From contig NZ_NESM01000004.1 in assembly GCF_002778285.1 (NCBI RefSeq), forward strand, positions 182,827 through 246,826: 64,000 nucleotides of DNA, written 5' to 3'. This stretch comes from Limnohabitans sp. 15K. GTDB lineage: Bacteria; Pseudomonadota; Gammaproteobacteria; Burkholderiales; Burkholderiaceae_C. Positions 61,783-64,000 of this stretch are shown here, piece by piece. The notes under the pieces were generated by a model that saw nothing but the letters and a program-made list of their open reading frames with translations, was not told the origin of the DNA and made no database searches. The stretch's first letter is position 1. Every line of letters begins with the position of its first letter. The translations under genes were made by a program, and so were the position numbers.

Positions 61783-62493
61783 ATGCGCCAAATCGTTCTG
61801 GACACCGAAACCACGGGCTTGTCGGCCGAAGGTGGCGACCGCATCATCGAGTTGGGCTGCGTGGAGTTGTTCGCCCGCAAGCTCACGGGCAAGAACCTGC
61901 ACTTTTACTTCAACCCAGAGCGAGACAGCCACGAAGACGCGCTCAAGGTGCACGGCATCAGCAACGAGTTTTTGCGCGACAAGCCCAAGTTCGCCGAGCT
62001 GTCTGAAGAAATTTTGGACTACCTGAGCGACGCCGAGATCATCATCCACAACGCTGCTTTCGATGTGGGCTTTTTGAACAAAGAGCTCGAGCGTGTGGGC
62101 AAAAAGCCCTTCAAAACCTATGTCAGTGGGGTGATCGACACCTTGGTCATGGCCAAGGAAATGTTCCCCGGAAAGCGCAACAGTTTGGATGCGCTGTGTG
62201 ACCGACTCGAAGTGGACAACTCCGGTCGCACCCTGCACGGCGCTTTGCTGGACGCCGAGCTGCTGGCCGATGTTTACATCAACATGACCCGCGGCCAAGA
62301 GGCCTTGCTGATCGATGCGGGCGACGTACCCACCGACACCCAGTCGGTCAAGGTGCAAGTGGACCTGAGCACCTATGTGTTGTCGGTACTTCCCGCCAAT
62401 GCCCAAGAGCTGGCCGCGCACGATGAGGTGCTGACCCAACTCGACAAATCGAGTGGCGGCAAAACCGTTTGGCGATTGGCTCAATCAGCTTGA
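61783..62493 (+). CDS. dnaQ: DNA polymerase III subunit epsilon
   Basis: A 236-residue 3'-5' proofreading exonuclease. The DEDDh active site is seen as D7/E9 (LDTETTG), the middle aspartate in IIHNAAFDVGFL, the conserved NSLDALCDRLEVDN, and H-x4-D in GRTLHGALLDAELLADVYI. It forms the polymerase core with DnaE and HolE. The usual C-terminal alpha-binding segment is present in short form. In many relatives dnaQ is next to rnhA; here it follows the isc operon directly. Confidence 0.94.
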   Translation: MRQIVLDTETTGLSAEGGDRIIELGCVELFARKLTGKNLHFYFNPERDSHEDALKVHGISNEFLRDKPKFAELSEEILDYLSDAEIIIHNAAFDVGFLNKELERVGKKPFKTYVSGVIDTLVMAKEMFPGKRNSLDALCDRLEVDNSGRTLHGALLDAELLADVYINMTRGQEALLIDAGDVPTDTQSVKVQVDLSTYVLSVLPANAQELAAHDEVLTQLDKSSGGKTVWRLAQSA

Positions 62494-62600
62494 GCCCTGT
62501 GGGCCAAAACGGCAATGCGTTGGGCAGCGATTTTTCAGCTGCTTCAGCCCTAAAAGGCCATGTTTTCATGTCATAATTGCGCTCTTCGCCAAGCGGCGTA

Positions 62601-62675
62601 GGGCGATTAGCTCAGGGGTAGAGCACTGCATTCACACTGCAGGGGTCGCAAGTTCGAAACTTGCATCGCCCACCA
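62601..62675 (+). tRNA. tRNA-Val (anticodon CAC)
   Basis: A 75-nt cloverleaf: acceptor GGGCGAT (62601-62607) pairs with ATCGCCC (62665-62671), D-arm AGCTCAGGGGTAGAGCA, anticodon stem CTGCA / TGCAG around loop TTCACAC with anticodon CAC, T-arm with GTTCGAA, discriminator A and encoded CCA (62673-62675). It reads GUG valine codons. It marks the border to low-GC DNA downstream and is a typical integrase target. Confidence 0.96.
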
Positions 62676-62693
62676 AAAATTCCCAATGAAATC

Positions 62694-62727
62694 AAGCACT
62701 TAGAGGAAACTCTAAGTGCTTTTTCTT
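62694..62727 (+). terminator. Terminator after tRNA-Val
   Basis: AAGCACTTAGA (62694-62704) pairs perfectly with TCTAAGTGCTT (62711-62721) over the loop GGAAAC, followed by TTTCTT. It ends tRNA transcription 18 bases behind the CCA. Confidence 0.85.
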
Positions 62728-63204
62728 ATATTCAAAGTAGTATGGTCCGGGTTTACTACTTCTCATAGATTTTTCGATGTCTTTTCATAGATTTCGGAAC
62801 AGCGAAACAACCCCAATTCAATCTGTTCTCAGTGACGCCCACATGGTGTCAATGCGGCCTTGCTTTTTGCCTCTTCTCCAACACAGCTAGCGCTGTGCTC
62901 AGCTTCAAAAAAACGCTACGTTTGTTTTGAAATGAGTCCAGCTACTTTGCCCAGCGAACCCAAGAAAAAACGCGCTGTAGGGCTTTTTTGAGCGCCGCAC
63001 GGGTGCCAGCTGCAAAAGAGCACTGCCTTACGCAGACTTTGCGCACATGCAGATGCCGCAGATCAGCGTGATTTCGCCTTTTTTTTGCAGAAGTCAACAT
63101 TAGGTGAACGCGGTTATTGCATCAGCATGAGCTAAAGGCTGGAAGCGGTCGGTAAGAGCTAGACTTCTGACTATCAATCCCAGAGCCCTTTACGGACATG
63201 ATCT
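62728..63204. other. AT-richer intergenic stretch without recognisable genes
   Basis: Nearly 480 bp with no supported gene. The base composition drops compared with the rest of the window. A short direct repeat TCATAGATTT occurs at 62763-62772 and 62785-62794. No start of an integrase gene, no copy of the tRNA 3' end, and no promoter I would stand behind is seen. It is probably degraded accessory DNA. Confidence 0.55.
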
Positions 63205-63885
63205 ATGAATGATCCTCAACTAATTGCAAAACCACCAAGTGGACTTACAGTCAAAGCATTCTTTGAGGAAGTGTCTCCTGGCAAAAATGTTTTGATTCAA
63301 GCGCTTGGTAGAAAAGCTTCTGGCCCAAGTACAAGTTGGCATATGCAAGTTCCGGCGATTCAATTGCATTGCGATAACGAGGCGTGCCAAGGCATCCGTT
63401 ATTTCGAGCCGAAAGATACGGAATATCTTCGACCAACGGAAAGAAAAGAACATTTCCTGAATTTTGTTTGCCGCAATTGTAAAAAGTCAAAAAAGACATA
63501 CGCGTTCTGGTCACGACTAAGTGAGGATGAGGTAAACGGCGAACTTATGAAGTTCGGGGAGTACCCTCCATTTGGGCCGCCAACTCCATCACGATTGATA
63601 ACAATGATCGGTGGTGAGCGTGATTACTTTTTGAAGGGGCGGAGAGCCGAAAACCAAGGTCTTGGTATTGCTGCGTTTGCATACTATCGTCGTGTCGTCG
63701 AAAATCAAAAGACTCGAATCATCGATGAGATTATTCGTGTTGCTCAAAAAATCGGAGCCCCGAAGGAAGTCACCGATGATCTTAACGCTGCACGCAGTGA
63801 AACTCAGTTTTCACGCGCTGTCGAAGTCATAAAACATGGTGTGCCTGAGTCTTTGCTCATTGGTGGCCATAACCCTGTTGATTAG
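63205..63885 (+). CDS. Hypothetical protein with a zinc-ribbon-like motif, possibly truncated
   Basis: A 226-residue protein not assigned to any family. It has a putative zinc-binding pair, CDNEAC (about residues 56-61) and CRNC (about 90-93), 30 residues apart, followed by basic KKSKKTYAF and a hydrophilic helical C-terminal half (RAENQGLGIAAFAYYRRVVENQKTRIIDEI). The end (LLIGGHNPVD) stops abruptly; I have the impression that related proteins run further past GGHNP, so the 3' end may have been replaced. AT-rich codon use (many AAT, GAA, TTT) differs from the rest of the window, which suggests horizontal transfer. Function is unknown. Confidence 0.65.
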   Translation: MNDPQLIAKPPSGLTVKAFFEEVSPGKNVLIQALGRKASGPSTSWHMQVPAIQLHCDNEACQGIRYFEPKDTEYLRPTERKEHFLNFVCRNCKKSKKTYAFWSRLSEDEVNGELMKFGEYPPFGPPTPSRLITMIGGERDYFLKGRRAENQGLGIAAFAYYRRVVENQKTRIIDEIIRVAQKIGAPKEVTDDLNAARSETQFSRAVEVIKHGVPESLLIGGHNPVD

Positions 63886-64000
63886 CCAGACAAACTGAGC
63901 CAGTGTTTGCATCGAATATTGAGCCACTGGTTTTTAAAGAATTGGCTTATTCGGTTGTGGATAAGTTTAGCTGTTCTGTGTTTTTAGCTCCTTTCGTTTT
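63881..64000. mobile_element. Possible end of an insertion sequence (IS21-like)
   Basis: TGAGCCAGTG (63896-63905) and TGAGCCACTG (63920-63929) are near-identical repeats 24 bases apart, then follows AT-rich DNA without coding capacity to the window end. Multiple short terminal repeats of this kind are typical of IS21-family ends, and the location right after the abrupt end of the preceding gene would fit an insertion. No transposase sequence is inside the window, so this is only a suspicion. Confidence 0.3.

Noticed and set aside
62763..62794. Direct repeat TCATAGATTT as a CRISPR or att site
   Set aside because: Only two 10-base copies in AT-rich DNA; too short and without spacer regularity or a match to the tRNA end.

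Overview
The window is about 60% GC and almost completely coding, apart from its last 1.3 kb. Gene content and order (dnaX-ybaB-recR, ybaB-sized NAPs, bpt/aat pair, class I pha genes, nadE-glnB, isc operon followed by dnaQ) fit a betaproteobacterium of the order Burkholderiales, most likely Comamonadaceae. A freshwater Limnohabitans/Rhodoferax-like organism is my best guess, inferred from protein style and not tested. No phage, CRISPR array or rRNA is visible.

Layout: (1) 2-1891, end of dnaX, ybaB and recR, followed by an orphan Tat-type substrate-binding protein. (2) 3112-6745, mltD and gloB on the minus strand, divergent from a methyltransferase and rnhA. (3) 6878-11279, an RND efflux adaptor and pump. 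(4) 11344-14474, molybdenum cofactor genes moeA, mobA and moaA, then an aldehyde dehydrogenase and ppa. (5) 16762-17378, a small toxin-antitoxin pair behind a perfect palindrome. (6) 17614-20877, a FemAB-like acyltransferase divergent from nadE-glnB. (7) 20922-24229, a tightly overlapped minus-strand cluster: sigma factor, DUF3619, DUF3106, RDD protein, dgkA and a LOG protein. (8) 24534-30518, branched-chain amino acid synthesis (ilvB, ilvH, ilvC, then pssA, then leuA behind a leader peptide and attenuator). (9) 30635-35252, pbpG, an IclR regulator, the N-degron transferases bpt and aat, pgeF and a small membrane protein. (10) 35342-39049, phaC-phaA-phaB. (11) 39150-42893, dusA, a chemoreceptor and a GntR regulator. 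(12) 43077-50397, a complete propionyl-CoA to succinyl-CoA operon (mutase, MeaB, PccB, PccA, VOC/epimerase candidate). (13) 50475-54093, an RnfB-like ferredoxin, a PHA depolymerase with a histone-like tail, and an aromatic aminotransferase. (14) 54217-62493, uvrB, then iscRSUA-hscBA-fdx, then dnaQ. (15) 62601-64000, tRNA-Val(CAC) followed by a clearly AT-richer tail with a hypothetical gene that looks cut short, and terminal-repeat-like sequence at the edge.

Functionally the window joins carbon storage and carbon overflow. phaCAB makes polyhydroxyalkanoate, a depolymerase breaks it down, and the propionyl-CoA operon competes for or recycles the C3 units that would otherwise enter the polymer. 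The ilv/leu genes and nadE-glnB link it to nitrogen status. Most of the window is conserved housekeeping. The points that deserve a second look are the leuA leader/attenuator with a possibly leaderless leader peptide, the sigma-factor operon without a recognisable anti-sigma factor, the Ala/Lys tail on PhaZ, the TA operator palindrome, and the tRNA-Val-flanking low-GC tail.
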